DNA of 64,000 bases from Chryseobacterium daecheongense (GCF_003729955.1 NZ_RJTX01000004.1:868001-932000), one strand, 5' to 3'. Shown: positions 20,953 to 30,879, counted from the stretch's first letter. Notes: generated by a model from the sequence alone, not told the origin. Program-made: numbers and translations.

Positions 20953-23223
20953 TTAATTTTTTTCTTGTAGTTTAATTAAGTTCAGTGCAGAACCAGCCTT
21001 GAACCATTCAATTTGCTGAGCATTATAAGTATGGTTGGCTATAATGATGTCTTTAGTTCCGTCAGCATGTACAAACTCTAATGTCAGTTGTTTTCCCGGA
21101 GCAAACTGATCCAAATCTAAGAAGTTTACGGTATCATCTTCTAAAATTTTATCATAATCAGACTCATTAGCAAACGTTAATGCAAGCATACCTTGCTTTT
21201 TAAGGTTCGTTTCATGGATTCTCGCAAATGATTTCACCAACACAGCTTTCACTCCAAGGTGTCTTGGTTCCATCGCAGCGTGCTCTCTTGAAGAACCTTC
21301 TCCATAGTTTTGGTCACCCACAACAATAGAAGGAACTCCGGATGCTTTGTAAGCTCTTTGTACTGCAGGAACCTCCCCATATTCACCAGTAAGTAAATTT
21401 TTCACTTTATTGGTTTCCATGTTGTAAGCATTGACAGCTCCGATCAGCATGTTGTTAGAAATATTATCAAGGTGCCCTCTGTATTTCAACCAAGGTCCAG
21501 CCATGGAAATGTGGTCGGTAGTACATTTTCCGAAAGCTTTAATTAAAACTTTAGCTCCCTCGATGTTTTTACCATCCCAAGCAGGGAATTCTTCCAATAG
21601 CTGAAGTCTGTCTGAAGTAGGACTTACATTAACAACCACTGAAGAACCATCCTCAGATGGAGCCTGATATCCGTTATCTCCAACATCAAATCCTTTAGCA
21701 GGCAATTCAGAACCTTTTGGCTCATTAAGTTTTACCTGTTCACCAGCTTCGTTGGTTAAAGTATCTGTAATCGGGTTAAAGTCTAATCTTCCGGAGATTG
21801 CAACTGCAGCTACCATTTCAGGAGAAGCTACAAATGCGTGCGTATTTGGGTTTCCGTCTGCTCTTTTTGCGAAGTTTCTGTTGAAAGAGTGAATGATTGA
21901 GTTTTTCTCTCCTTTTTCAGCTCCTTCTCTGTCCCATTGTCCAATACAAGGTCCACAAGCATTAGTAAAGATTCTCGCATTCTCAAATTTTCTGAAAGAA
22001 TCTAAGAACCCGTCTCTCTCTGCCGTAAATTTCACTTGTTCAGATCCCGGGTTGATTCCTAAGATCGCTTTTGGTTTCACTCCTTTTGCTACAGCATCTT
22101 CAACGATGGAAGCAGCTCTTGACAAATCTTCATAAGAAGAGTTGGTACAAGATCCGATCAAAGCCCATTCAACTTCTAAAGGCCATCCGTTAGCTTCAGC
22201 TTTCGCTCTGAATTCAGAAACAGGTGTTGCTAAATCCGGTGTGAAAGGTCCATTCAAGTGTGGAGCTAATTCAGAAAGGTTAATTTCAATTAACTGGTCA
22301 AAGTATTGTTCAGGGTTAGCATATACTTCAGCATCACCCGTTAAATGTTCAGCAATTTTGTCAGCAGCGTCTACTACATCTTGTCTTCCGGTTGCCGCTA
22401 AATATCTTCTCATGGAATCATCATATCCGAAAGTTGACGTTGTTGCACCTACTTCAGCACCCATGTTGCAGATGGTTCCTTTACCTGTTGCTGAAAGAGA
22501 TTCTGCACCTTCACCGAAATATTCGATGATGCACCCTGTCCCTCCTTTTACCGTAAGGATCCCTGCCACTTTCAGGATAACGTCTTTTGCAGAAGTCCAG
22601 CCATTCATTTTACCGGTTAATTTCACTCCGATAAGCTTAGGCATTTTAAGTTCCCACGCCATTCCAGCCATTACATCTACTGCATCAGCTCCTCCTACAC
22701 CAATAGCTACCATTCCTAATCCACCAGCATTTACTGTGTGAGAGTCTGTACCGATCATCATACCTCCAGGAAAAGCATAGTTTTCTAATACTACCTGGTG
22801 AATGATTCCTGCTCCTGGTTTCCAGAAACCGATTCCATATTTATCACAAACAGAACTCAAGAAGTTGAATACCTCAGAGTTTTTGTTGATGCCTTCTTGT
22901 AAATCTTTATCAGCACCTACTTTTGCCTGGATCAGGTGGTCCGCATGGGCCGTTGAAGGAACCGCCACTTTAGATTTTCCTGCCTGCATGAATTGCAAAA
23001 GCGCCATCTGTGCGGTAGCATCCTGCATAGCGACTCTGTCTGGTGCGAAGTCTACATAAGAGTTTCCTCTTTCATATGCTTGTGTAGCATTTCCTTCCCA
23101 AAGGTGGGTGTAAAGGATTTTTTCTGAAAGGGTAAGAGGTTTTCCCACGATTTGTCTTGCCGCAGCAATTCTTTCTGGATAGCGCTCGTACACTTTTTTG
23201 ATCATATCAATATCAAAAGTCAT
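20953..23223 (-). CDS. acn: aconitate hydratase (AcnA/mitochondrial type)
   Basis: Interconverts citrate and isocitrate in the TCA cycle. 756 residues. Substrate and cluster blocks are intact: [13 protein letters not shown], the first cluster cysteine in [12 protein letters not shown], the [10 protein letters not shown] pair, and the C-terminal swivel domain with [10 protein letters not shown] and [12 protein letters not shown]. Length and motifs resemble the mitochondrial-type enzyme rather than the ~900-residue AcnA/IRP type. It lies 57 bp downstream of an AcnB gene on the same strand, so both may share a transcript. Confidence 0.95.
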   Translation of the reverse strand: MTFDIDMIKKVYERYPERIAAARQIVGKPLTLSEKILYTHLWEGNATQAYERGNSYVDFAPDRVAMQDATAQMALLQFMQAGKSKVAVPSTAHADHLIQAKVGADKDLQEGINKNSEVFNFLSSVCDKYGIGFWKPGAGIIHQVVLENYAFPGGMMIGTDSHTVNAGGLGMVAIGVGGADAVDVMAGMAWELKMPKLIGVKLTGKMNGWTSAKDVILKVAGILTVKGGTGCIIEYFGEGAESLSATGKGTICNMGAEVGATTSTFGYDDSMRRYLAATGRQDVVDAADKIAEHLTGDAEVYANPEQYFDQLIEINLSELAPHLNGPFTPDLATPVSEFRAKAEANGWPLEVEWALIGSCTNSSYEDLSRAASIVEDAVAKGVKPKAILGINPGSEQVKFTAERDGFLDSFRKFENARIFTNACGPCIGQWDREGAEKGEKNSIIHSFNRNFAKRADGNPNTHAFVASPEMVAAVAISGRLDFNPITDTLTNEAGEQVKLNEPKGSELPAKGFDVGDNGYQAPSEDGSSVVVNVSPTSDRLQLLEEFPAWDGKNIEGAKVLIKAFGKCTTDHISMAGPWLKYRGHLDNISNNMLIGAVNAYNMETNKVKNLLTGEYGEVPAVQRAYKASGVPSIVVGDQNYGEGSSREHAAMEPRHLGVKAVLVKSFARIHETNLKKQGMLALTFANESDYDKILEDDTVNFLDLDQFAPGKQLTLEFVHADGTKDIIIANHTYNAQQIEWFKAGSALNLIKLQEKN

Positions 23224-23280
23224 ATCTCTTAGAATTAATGTTTTTTAATTTTATAGGATTAAGAAGCTGAGGTATTTTTA

Positions 23281-26061
23281 TTAGTGACCCACCTGAACCA
23301 GCTCCTTAATTGGGGGAGCAAATTTAGTAAGGTCAATACCTTCAACTGCTGCTTTATATTCATCAATATTAGGAATTCTTCCAATAATAGCAGATAGTAC
23401 AACAACCGGAGTTGAAGCCAATAAAGATTCTCCTTTTTTACGTTCGGAATCTTCAACCACTCTTCCCTGGAAAAGACGGGTTGAAGTTGCTAATACCGTA
23501 TCTCCTTTAGCTGCTTTTTCCTGGTTACCCATACAAAGGTTACATCCAGGACGTTCAAGATACATTACATTTTTGTATTCAACACGAGCTTCGCCTTTAG
23601 GAGCATTATCATCAAATTCAAAGCCAGAATATTTTTCCAGCAATTCCCAATCTCCTTCCGCTTTTAATTCATCGATGATATTATAGGTTGGTGCAGCTAC
23701 TACAAGTGGAGCATTGAATTCTACCTTACCTTGTTGTTTTTCAAGGTTTCTTAGCATTTGAGAAACGATCTTTAAATCTCCTTTGTGAACCATACATGAT
23801 CCTACAAAACCAAGATCTACTTTTTTCTCACCTTTATAATAAGAAAGATCTCTGATGGTATCGTGAGTGTATCTCTTAGAAACATCTTCGTTATTTACAT
23901 CTGGGTCAGCGATCATTGGTTCAACAATCACATCAAGGTCAACCACTACTTCAGCATAATATTTAGCGTTCGCATCCGGAGTTAAAGCTGGTTTTTCACC
24001 AGATCTGATTTCCGCGATCCTCTTATTTGCTTTATCGATGAGCCCTTGAAGAACCTGGTTTTTGTTATCCATACCTTTGTCGATCATGATCTGGATTCTG
24101 CCTTTCGCAATTTCCAATGATTCAATCAAAGTGTCATCCTGGGAAATACAGATAGAAGCTTTAGCTTTCATTTCTGCGGTCCAGTCTGTAAACGTAAATG
24201 CCTGGTCAGCAGGAAGTGTTCCGATGTGAACCTCTATAATTCTACCCTGGAATACATTTTCTCCCCCAAATTGCTTCAGCATCTGCGCCTGAGTTGCATG
24301 AACAACATCACGGAAGTCCATGTGCTCTTTCATATCTCCTTTAAATGTTACTTTTACAGATTCAGGGATTGGCATAGAAGCTTCTCCTGTAGCTAAAGCA
24401 AGGGCTACAGTTCCGGAGTCAGCTCCGAAAGCCACTCCCTTAGACATTCTTGTATGAGAATCACCACCAATGATGATCGCCCATTCGTCTACAGTAATAT
24501 CGTTAAGAACTTTGTGGATTACGTCTGTCATAGAGTGGTATTCACCTTTTGGGTCACGAGCTGTGATCAGACCGAAATCGTTCATGAATTTCATCAATTT
24601 CGGAATATTTGCCTGGGCTTTTTTATCCCATACTGATGCAGTATGACAACCTGATTGGTAAGCACCGTCTACAATTGGAGAAATTACTGTTGCCGCCATT
24701 GATTCCAATTCCTGAGCCGTCATTAGACCTGTGGTGTCCTGAGAACCAACGATGTTCACCTGTACACGAACATCAGAACCGGCATGTAATACTTTTCCCG
24801 GAGTTGTTCCAACTGCATTTCTGTTGAAGATTTTTTCAACGGCAGTCAGACCTTGCCCTTCATGAGAAATTTCTTTTGACGGAGCAAAAACAGCTGGAGC
24901 TTCAATGCCTAAAACTTGGGCCGCGAATGTTTGTAATTTTTTACCAAAGACGATGGCATAAGAGCCACCTGCTTTGATGAATTCCATCTTTTGTGGAGTA
25001 AAGGATTTCGTAAGGTCGATCAATTCTTTATCTCCGTTATATAATTTTTTCTTTTTTGTATTAATGGTAAGAACAGTTCCTGTAGCTACTGAATAAGCTT
25101 CTTCAAGAACGGGTTCTCCGTTTTCGTTAAGAACAGCGTTTCCATTTTCGTCCACTTTCTTTACCCAGTTTTTAAGATCGATACCGATACCTCCGGTAAC
25201 GTCAACTGTAGTAAGAAAAATTGGAGAAATACCGTTCGTTCCTCCAACAATCGGAGCAATATTTACGAATGGCACATAAGGGCTTGCTTGTTTCCCCGTC
25301 CAAAGTGCAACGTTGTTTACTCCTGACATACGAGAGGAACCAACACCCATTGTTCCTTTTTCGGCAATAAGCATTACGCTTGTATCAGGATGTTTTGCCT
25401 GTAAAGCTTTAATTTCTTCCTGAGCCTGAGGTGTGATCATACATTTACCATGCAATTCCCGATCCGATCTAGAGTGGGCCTGATTTCCGGGAGAAAGTAA
25501 ATCAGTTGAAATATCCCCTTCCCCTGCGATGAATGTAACCACTTTGATTTCTTCGGCAACTTCAGGAAGTTTTGTGAAGAATTCAGCTTTTGCATAGCTT
25601 TCAAGAATTTCTTTTGCGATTTCGTTTCCGCTATGGAATGCTTCCTTCAGACGGTTGGTATCTGCATCATAAAGGAAAACCTGTGTTTTAAGAACTTCGG
25701 CAGCCTGTTTAGCAATGGCTGCATCATCACCTAAAGCCAAATCCAATAATACTTCGATGGATTTACCTCCTTTCATGTGAGATAATAATTCAAAAGCAAA
25801 AACAGGCGATATTTCTTCTACTATGGATTCACCAAGAATAATTTCTTTTAAAAACTGAGCTTTCACACCGGCAGCACTTGTGGTACCAGGTAAAGTGTTA
25901 TAGATAAAAAATTTAAGAGAATCAGCTCTGTGCTCATTACCTGAATCTTTAATTTGCGCAATAATTTCGCTTAATAATTCAGCACCATCAATCGGCTTTG
26001 GATGAAGCCCCTGGTTTTTTCTTTCTTCAATCTCTTTGATGTAATCCTTATAAATGTTCAT
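23281..26061 (-). CDS. acnB: bifunctional aconitate hydratase 2 / 2-methylisocitrate dehydratase
   Basis: 926-residue AcnB with its diagnostic architecture: N-terminal HEAT-like helical domain (about 1-160, with GGKSIEVLLDLALGDDAAIAKQAAEVL), then the swivel domain placed before the cluster domains. Cluster residues are in VGFVGSCMVHKGD and the C-terminal RPGCNLCMGNQEKAAKG. It differs from the mitochondrial-type aconitase downstream in domain order. The enzyme also acts on 2-methylisocitrate in some bacteria; whether it does so here cannot be read from sequence. No prp genes are seen nearby. Confidence 0.95.
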   Translation of the reverse strand: MNIYKDYIKEIEERKNQGLHPKPIDGAELLSEIIAQIKDSGNEHRADSLKFFIYNTLPGTTSAAGVKAQFLKEIILGESIVEEISPVFAFELLSHMKGGKSIEVLLDLALGDDAAIAKQAAEVLKTQVFLYDADTNRLKEAFHSGNEIAKEILESYAKAEFFTKLPEVAEEIKVVTFIAGEGDISTDLLSPGNQAHSRSDRELHGKCMITPQAQEEIKALQAKHPDTSVMLIAEKGTMGVGSSRMSGVNNVALWTGKQASPYVPFVNIAPIVGGTNGISPIFLTTVDVTGGIGIDLKNWVKKVDENGNAVLNENGEPVLEEAYSVATGTVLTINTKKKKLYNGDKELIDLTKSFTPQKMEFIKAGGSYAIVFGKKLQTFAAQVLGIEAPAVFAPSKEISHEGQGLTAVEKIFNRNAVGTTPGKVLHAGSDVRVQVNIVGSQDTTGLMTAQELESMAATVISPIVDGAYQSGCHTASVWDKKAQANIPKLMKFMNDFGLITARDPKGEYHSMTDVIHKVLNDITVDEWAIIIGGDSHTRMSKGVAFGADSGTVALALATGEASMPIPESVKVTFKGDMKEHMDFRDVVHATQAQMLKQFGGENVFQGRIIEVHIGTLPADQAFTFTDWTAEMKAKASICISQDDTLIESLEIAKGRIQIMIDKGMDNKNQVLQGLIDKANKRIAEIRSGEKPALTPDANAKYYAEVVVDLDVIVEPMIADPDVNNEDVSKRYTHDTIRDLSYYKGEKKVDLGFVGSCMVHKGDLKIVSQMLRNLEKQQGKVEFNAPLVVAAPTYNIIDELKAEGDWELLEKYSGFEFDDNAPKGEARVEYKNVMYLERPGCNLCMGNQEKAAKGDTVLATSTRLFQGRVVEDSERKKGESLLASTPVVVLSAIIGRIPNIDEYKAAVEGIDLTKFAPPIKELVQVGH

Positions 26062-26318
26062 AATAATAGAAATCTTTTCAATTTTAAGTAGAGTATAAGA
26101 CTGTTGTTAGTAGTATTAAAGTCAGTATATCCTACACTTTTTTAATGCGAGATAATATTCTGTTCCAAGTGATTATAAATGGGCTTTTCGAAATTATCAA
26201 CCAATCAAAAATGATCCCAAAATTACGAAATTTTACTATTTTATAAAGATGAAATTATTTAGATTCTTTATAAATATGATTTTTATATTTTCTATTTTGG
26301 TCGTATTTTTGTAACCAA
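26062..26318. other. AT-rich divergent intergenic region between acnB and the WG-repeat gene
   Basis: No ORF or RNA gene recognised. It holds a minus-strand -7 match for acnB, TAATTTTG read from 26225 to 26218, giving a leader of about 150 bases, and the plus-strand promoter element of the next gene at 26304-26311. Confidence 0.4.
26304..26311 (+). promoter_or_regulatory. candidate promoter of the WG-repeat protein gene
   Basis: TATTTTTG matches TAnnTTTG, 7 bp before the first ATG. The short distance makes the later in-frame ATG at 26328 a possible start. Confidence 0.4.
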
Positions 26319-27092
26319 ATGATGAATATGAAAAAGACGTTTGGTTTTTTATTGACTTTACTATCAATTTTAATTTTTTCACAGGCAAAATCTGTGAAGA
26401 AATTACCTGTAAAAACTACTCCTAAAACTGCTGTTAAGAAAGCTTCAGCACCTAAGCCAAATCCGGATCTGGTACGCATCAATGAAGAGGTTCCCGTTTT
26501 AATTCCACAAAAGAAAGACGATCAGTTCGGATACATCAATCAGAAAGGAAAATTCATTATTCAACCCCAATATCATATTGCTGTTTTTTTTGCAGAAGAT
26601 TGTAATCTTTTAAACTCTCCCAATGAAAAAATAAGAAAGTTTGGAACCAAAGAATATGCAACTGTAGAAAAAGATATGATCTCTTACAGGATCAATCAGG
26701 CAGGAAAAAGAGTTTATCAGTATAAAAATTCCGATCTGGGAAAATGTAAAAGCGAATATAAACAACAACAATATCAGGCTTATATTTTAAACGGATTTTA
26801 TGGGATCATTGAGCCTGCAAAATTTGTTAATGCTGCTGATTACAGAGACTATCAGATCTATCCTCAATATCAATATTTACACATTATGGAAGGTGATGAT
26901 GTTTCTAATCCGATGATTGTAGCTTCTCATAATGACAAGTTTGGAGTCATTGATGTCAATAATAAAGTGATTATTCCTTTTGAGTATTCCAATATTAAGA
27001 GAAACTTCAGCTGGAAACTGGGTAAAATGTTTGAAGTAACAAAAGACGGTAAGAATTATTATTACATTGATTCTAAGAATAAGGCATATTAA
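26319..27092 (+). CDS. exported WG-repeat protein
   Basis: 257 residues, with three closely spaced ATGs (26319, 26322, 26328). All give a signal peptide ending near FLLTLLSILIFSQA. A basic Lys/Pro/Thr linker follows (residues about 27-50), then WG (KWG) repeat units DQFGYINQKGKFIIQPQY and DKFGVIDVNNKVIIPFEY that bracket a divergent middle. WG repeats are beta-propeller-like modules of unclear function, common in Bacteroidetes surface and lipoproteins. Monocistronic, followed by a TPP riboswitch for the next gene. Confidence 0.82.
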   Translation: MMNMKKTFGFLLTLLSILIFSQAKSVKKLPVKTTPKTAVKKASAPKPNPDLVRINEEVPVLIPQKKDDQFGYINQKGKFIIQPQYHIAVFFAEDCNLLNSPNEKIRKFGTKEYATVEKDMISYRINQAGKRVYQYKNSDLGKCKSEYKQQQYQAYILNGFYGIIEPAKFVNAADYRDYQIYPQYQYLHIMEGDDVSNPMIVASHNDKFGVIDVNNKVIIPFEYSNIKRNFSWKLGKMFEVTKDGKNYYYIDSKNKAY

Positions 27093-27127
27093 AAATGCAT
27101 GTTTCTCGAGACTCAATTTTTTTTTCG

Positions 27128-27135
27128 TAATTTTG
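27128..27135 (+). promoter_or_regulatory. candidate promoter for the second TPP riboswitch transcript
   Basis: TAATTTTG matches TAnnTTTG. Transcription would begin near 27140, immediately before the aptamer. Confidence 0.5.
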
Positions 27136-27145
27136 CGGCTGAAAT

Positions 27146-27213
27146 AAAGGGGTGCTGTAACAGGCTGAGATGATACCCAATGAACCTGAACGGGTAATGC
27201 TGTTTAGGGAAAT
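27146..27213 (+). promoter_or_regulatory. TPP riboswitch upstream of a TonB-dependent receptor
   Basis: TPP aptamer blocks in order: GGGGTGCTG, CAGGCTGAGATGATACCC, then TGAACCTGAACGGGTAATGC and GGGAAA. The core is well conserved but an obvious P1 stem is lacking. The leader after it is about 110 bases. It ends with CACCCCTTTTATT (27290-27302), which is complementary, apart from one extra base, to the aptamer's own 5' segment at 27143-27154. Confidence 0.92.
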
Positions 27214-27224
27214 TAAAGTAAGTA

Positions 27225-27284
27225 ATAGGTAATGAGCAATGAGTAATCAAAATATTACTTATTACCAATCACTAATTACTCATC
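27225..27284 (+). repeat. AT-rich inverted repeat in the TPP leader
   Basis: ATGAGTAAT (27239-27247) pairs perfectly with ATTACTCAT (27275-27283). Inside this, ATTACTTATTACC is partly complementary to the GTAATAGGTAAT just upstream. The AATGAG/AGTAAT wording looks like a dispersed intergenic repeat. It lies between the aptamer and the start codon and may serve as part of the expression platform. Confidence 0.5.
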
Positions 27285-27325
27285 ATAATCACCCCTTTTA
27301 TTCATTAAATTTTAAAATTTATAGA

Positions 27326-29437
27326 ATGAAAGGATTATTTTTTTTAGGGCTTACCGCAAGCTCTTTGGCTTTTGCCCAAAATACAGATTCCTTGAAGGTT
27401 AAGGAAATAGAAGCCATTAATTTTACCAAAAGACTTCCTGTAGCTAAAGAGATCATCAATGTTCAAAGAGATGTAGACCGCAGAAATCTTGGCCAGGACT
27501 TACCCATACTTCTGAAAAACCAAACTTCCATTATTTCCACATCCGATGCGGGAAACGGAATTGGATATACAGGTTTTAGAATCCGTGGTGTAGGTGGAAG
27601 CGGAATCAATGTCATGATGAACGGTGTTCCATACAACGATTCTGAAAGTCAGGGGACCTTTTTTGTGAATGTGCCGGATTTAACGAGCTCTGCTTCTCAA
27701 ATTCTTATTCAAAGAGGGGTAGGAACTTCTAACAACGGGGTATCAGCATTCGGAGCAAGTATCAATGTAATTTCTAAGGAGCCGGAAGAAAAGTTTTATT
27801 TTAAAACTGACGACAGTTACGGATCATTCAATACCTATAAATATTCTGCTGAGGTAGGCTCAGGAAAATTCTGGAAAAACCGTCTTTCTGTGATGGGAAG
27901 ATACACGCATATTCATTCTGACGGATATATAGACAGGGCTTCTTCTGATCTTCATTCTTATAATTTCACGGCATTGTTCGAAGAAGGAAAAACAAAACTT
28001 CGTTTGATGGCCTTTGGAGGAAAAGAAAAAACGTATCAGGCTTGGAATGGGATTGACAGAGAAAGATGGGAAACAGACCCGAAGTTCAATATTTCCGGGG
28101 CTATTTATGATGCCAATTGGGAAAATATCGTTGGGTTTTATGATAATGAAACGGATAATTATAGACAAAATCATTATCAGCTATTTTGGGAGCAGGGGAT
28201 CAGTGAAAAATGGAATTTAGAAACTACTTTACATTATACCAAAGGAAAAGGATATTATGAAAACTATAAACAGGGAGATCCTTTTTCAAGATATAATTTA
28301 CCTAATGTAATTGAGGGCGGACAAACAATAGAATATTCAGATTTCATCAGAAAAAAATGGCTGAATAATGATTTCTACGGATTGGTTTCCACGCTTTACG
28401 GAAAGTTTGATAATCTGGATCTTAATTTCGGAGTCGTTGCCAATCAATATTACGGAAGGCATTTCGGAAATGTAACGGGCGTTTTTTATCCGCAGATAGA
28501 TGAGCATGAATATTACAGAAACCGTTCTGTGAAAAATGAAGCAGCCGGATTTGCAAAGGCTTTGATCCGGGTGAATAAATTTGAATTCTTCGGAGATTTA
28601 CAGCTTAGGCATATCGATTATGATACGAAGATTATTACTCAGGGTGATTATGAAGGAGCTGATTTAGATAAAAATTGGCTGTTCTTCAATCCAAAAGCGG
28701 GAATTAATTATAATATAGGAAAAGGAAAGGTGTTTCTTTCTTATGCCCATGCTCATCGTGAACCGAACAGAGACGATTTGTTTGCCAATAATGACACTGA
28801 AGCGGAAAAACTTCACGACTTTGAAGCAGGCGTTGAAAAACAGTTCGGAATTTTCTCTTTAACCGCCAATTTGTATTATATGTATTATGTGAATCAGTTG
28901 GTTTTAACGGGGGAACTTAATAATGTAGGAGCATTTATCAGAGCCAATTCAGGGAAAAGCTATAGGAGAGGTATTGAAATTGGTACAATGGCTAAACTTT
29001 CAAAACAGTGGGAGGTTTCAGGTAATGTAACGGTAAGCCAAAACAGAAACCTGGATTTTAAAATCGAAGATGAAACGGGCGTGAAAGATCTGGGAAATAC
29101 ACAAACTTCTTTCTCACCGGATGTGATAGCGAATCTGGGGTTGAAGTTTAATCCTAATAAAAACTTCCAGTTTGCATTGATGAATCAGTATGTAGGGAAA
29201 CAATATTTGGATAATACGGAGAATAAGGATCTTCAATTGAAAGATTATTTCCTTACGGATTTTAATGCACAATATCAATTCAAAATTGCGAATAATGATA
29301 TCGCTTTAAAATTATTGGTCAATAACCTGTTCAATAAGAAGTACGTGAATAATGGAGCAGTTTGGGATGGTTCTCCTTATTATTTTTCACAGGCAGGAAC
29401 CAATTTTATGTTTGGGATCAGCTGGAAAATCCAATAA
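27326..29437 (+). CDS. TonB-dependent receptor, probable thiamine or thiamine-precursor uptake
   Basis: From the ATG at 27326 (MKGLFFLGLTASSLAFAQ) the product is 703 residues with a normal signal peptide; the frame is open upstream into the riboswitch leader, but that extension is not signal-like. A plug domain (about 40-150) has GFRIRGVGGSGINVMMNGVPYNDSES and IQRGVGTSNNGVSAFGASINV. A 22-strand-type barrel follows, with a C-terminal aromatic-ending strand (FMFGISWKIQ). TPP-riboswitch control ties it to thiamine supply; riboswitch-linked TonB receptors are established in Bacteroidetes. The exact ligand is inferred. Confidence 0.92.
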   Translation: MKGLFFLGLTASSLAFAQNTDSLKVKEIEAINFTKRLPVAKEIINVQRDVDRRNLGQDLPILLKNQTSIISTSDAGNGIGYTGFRIRGVGGSGINVMMNGVPYNDSESQGTFFVNVPDLTSSASQILIQRGVGTSNNGVSAFGASINVISKEPEEKFYFKTDDSYGSFNTYKYSAEVGSGKFWKNRLSVMGRYTHIHSDGYIDRASSDLHSYNFTALFEEGKTKLRLMAFGGKEKTYQAWNGIDRERWETDPKFNISGAIYDANWENIVGFYDNETDNYRQNHYQLFWEQGISEKWNLETTLHYTKGKGYYENYKQGDPFSRYNLPNVIEGGQTIEYSDFIRKKWLNNDFYGLVSTLYGKFDNLDLNFGVVANQYYGRHFGNVTGVFYPQIDEHEYYRNRSVKNEAAGFAKALIRVNKFEFFGDLQLRHIDYDTKIITQGDYEGADLDKNWLFFNPKAGINYNIGKGKVFLSYAHAHREPNRDDLFANNDTEAEKLHDFEAGVEKQFGIFSLTANLYYMYYVNQLVLTGELNNVGAFIRANSGKSYRRGIEIGTMAKLSKQWEVSGNVTVSQNRNLDFKIEDETGVKDLGNTQTSFSPDVIANLGLKFNPNKNFQFALMNQYVGKQYLDNTENKDLQLKDYFLTDFNAQYQFKIANNDIALKLLVNNLFNKKYVNNGAVWDGSPYYFSQAGTNFMFGISWKIQ

Positions 29438-29497
29438 CCATATAACAGATATTTTATATTTCAAATAGTAAAATAGAAGTTAGATTAAATTTTTATC

Positions 29498-29522
29498 AAA
29501 GACTGTTTCGGCAGTCTTTTTT
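29498..29522 (+). terminator. rho-independent terminator after the TonB receptor
   Basis: AAAGACTG (29498-29505), loop TTTCGG, CAGTCTTT (29512-29519), then T residues. Confidence 0.82.
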
Positions 29523-29559
29523 CATGTCAATAATCTCCTGAAAAGTCATGAAAAAGTTA

Positions 29560-29567
29560 TAAATTTG
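29560..29567 (+). promoter_or_regulatory. candidate promoter of the HU-CCDC81-like gene
   Basis: TAAATTTG matches TAnnTTTG, 7 bp before the ATG at 29575. Confidence 0.4.
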
Positions 29568-29574
29568 CTGCCAA

Positions 29575-30327
29575 ATGAATATTTCGGCTTACATTCTTGA
29601 ATATCTGAAACAATTTGGTACTGTTACAGTTCCGGGTTTTGGTGTATTTCATCTGGAAAATTCCAAAGCAATCATCAATGCTGAGAACGGAAGTATACTT
29701 CCACCATCCAGTCAAATTGCATTTATCTCCGATTATGAAGTACAATCTGATGAGCTGGCCTCATTTGTAAGTGCTCAGAAACAGACATCCATGGAGTCTG
29801 TGAAAAATGAATTATTGATTCAAACCGATTTCTGGAAAAAAAGACTTCAGGCGGATCAGCTTTTGGAAATTCAGAATCTGGGGACCATTTACATAGAAGA
29901 CGGGGACACCCACTTCAAAGGAAACAGATTGCAGACTGATCATCCGGATTATTACGGATTGGAAGAAATCAGGATTTCGGACATCAATACTACCGGAACT
30001 GCCGGTAAACAGAAGAATACTGAAGGAGATTATACATTTAATAAATCTATTCTGTGGACTTTTCTTTTCATTATTCCTGCTTTGGGACTTGGTTATCTGG
30101 CCTACACACAACAGGAACTTCTTTTCGGAAAAAAATCTTTTGATTCTATTTCCGTACAGACCAAAACACACAGAATCGTAAAAGATACAGTAAAAATTAA
30201 AAAAGATTCTGCACAGATGAAAATGCTTGACTCTTTGAAAAAAGATTCAGCAATGGTATCTGTCGCAAAAAAAGGTGTCGGAAAACAGACGTCTAAAAAC
30301 ACTAAGATTAATAAATGGCAAAAGTAA
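29575..30327 (+). CDS. membrane protein with N-terminal HU-CCDC81-like domains
   Basis: 250 residues. The first about 130 residues resemble the paired prokaryotic HU-CCDC81 modules (YILEYLKQFGTVTVPGFGVFHLE and WKKRLQADQLLEIQNLGTIYI). A single membrane helix follows at about 160-178 (SILWTFLFIIPALGLGYLAY), then a Lys/Ser/Asp-rich tail. Relatives usually end in a SPOR peptidoglycan-binding domain, which is not evident here, so this copy may be a short form. The topology puts the HU-like part in the cytoplasm. A role linking envelope and nucleoid is speculation. It overlaps the downstream thioesterase gene by 13 bp. Confidence 0.78.
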   Translation: MNISAYILEYLKQFGTVTVPGFGVFHLENSKAIINAENGSILPPSSQIAFISDYEVQSDELASFVSAQKQTSMESVKNELLIQTDFWKKRLQADQLLEIQNLGTIYIEDGDTHFKGNRLQTDHPDYYGLEEIRISDINTTGTAGKQKNTEGDYTFNKSILWTFLFIIPALGLGYLAYTQQELLFGKKSFDSISVQTKTHRIVKDTVKIKKDSAQMKMLDSLKKDSAMVSVAKKGVGKQTSKNTKINKWQK

Positions 30328-30836
30328 AAACAGCGTCAGAATCTCTGACCATCATGACCAATATTGTACTTCCTAACGAAACGAACTCACTAAGAAACCT
30401 TTTCGGAGGTGAACTGTTAGCAAAAATGGACAGATGTGCTTCCATTTCTGCTGCAAGACACTGTGAAAGAAGAGTGGTAACAGCTTCTGTGAATCACGTT
30501 TCTTTTAACCACCCGATTCCTGAAGGCGGAGTTGTGGTTCTGGAATCAAAAGTGTCAAGAGCTTTTTCAACTTCTATGGAGGTTTATGTAGATGTTTGGT
30601 TGGATGACCCGATCAATCAGAAGAAAGTTCATACTAATGAGGGGATCTATACTTTTGTTGCAGTAGATGAATTCAACCGCCCTATTCCGATCCCGGAAAT
30701 GGTCCCAGAAACGGATGAAGAAAAAGCCAGATTTGATGCTGCTTTCCGTAGAAAAGAGCTTTCATTGATTCTTTCCGGAAGAATGAAGCCTCTGGAATCT
30801 GTAGAGCTTAAAAAGCTTTTCCAGGAACCCAGCTAA
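30315..30836 (+). CDS. acyl-CoA thioesterase (hotdog fold, YciA/BACH type)
   Basis: 173-residue hotdog-fold hydrolase. The conserved segment TNSLRNLFGGELLAKMDRCASISAARH carries the helix with the catalytic Asp, and the following VTASVNHVSFNHPIPEGG is typical of the YciA/BACH group, as is VHTNEGIYTFVAVDEFNRP. It cleaves acyl-CoA thioesters; chain-length preference is unknown. Its start overlaps the upstream membrane-protein gene by 13 bp, so they are translationally linked. Confidence 0.9.
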   Translation: MAKVKTASESLTIMTNIVLPNETNSLRNLFGGELLAKMDRCASISAARHCERRVVTASVNHVSFNHPIPEGGVVVLESKVSRAFSTSMEVYVDVWLDDPINQKKVHTNEGIYTFVAVDEFNRPIPIPEMVPETDEEKARFDAAFRRKELSLILSGRMKPLESVELKKLFQEPS

Positions 30837-30879
30837 TCCAAATTACAAGTTTAGACAACTTGTGAATAGTCTTTGCTGA

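Noticed and set aside
27239..27325. Upstream extension of the TonB-receptor frame
   Set aside because: It lies in the riboswitch leader, in a repeat-like AT-rich tract, and would put 29 polar residues before a normal signal peptide.
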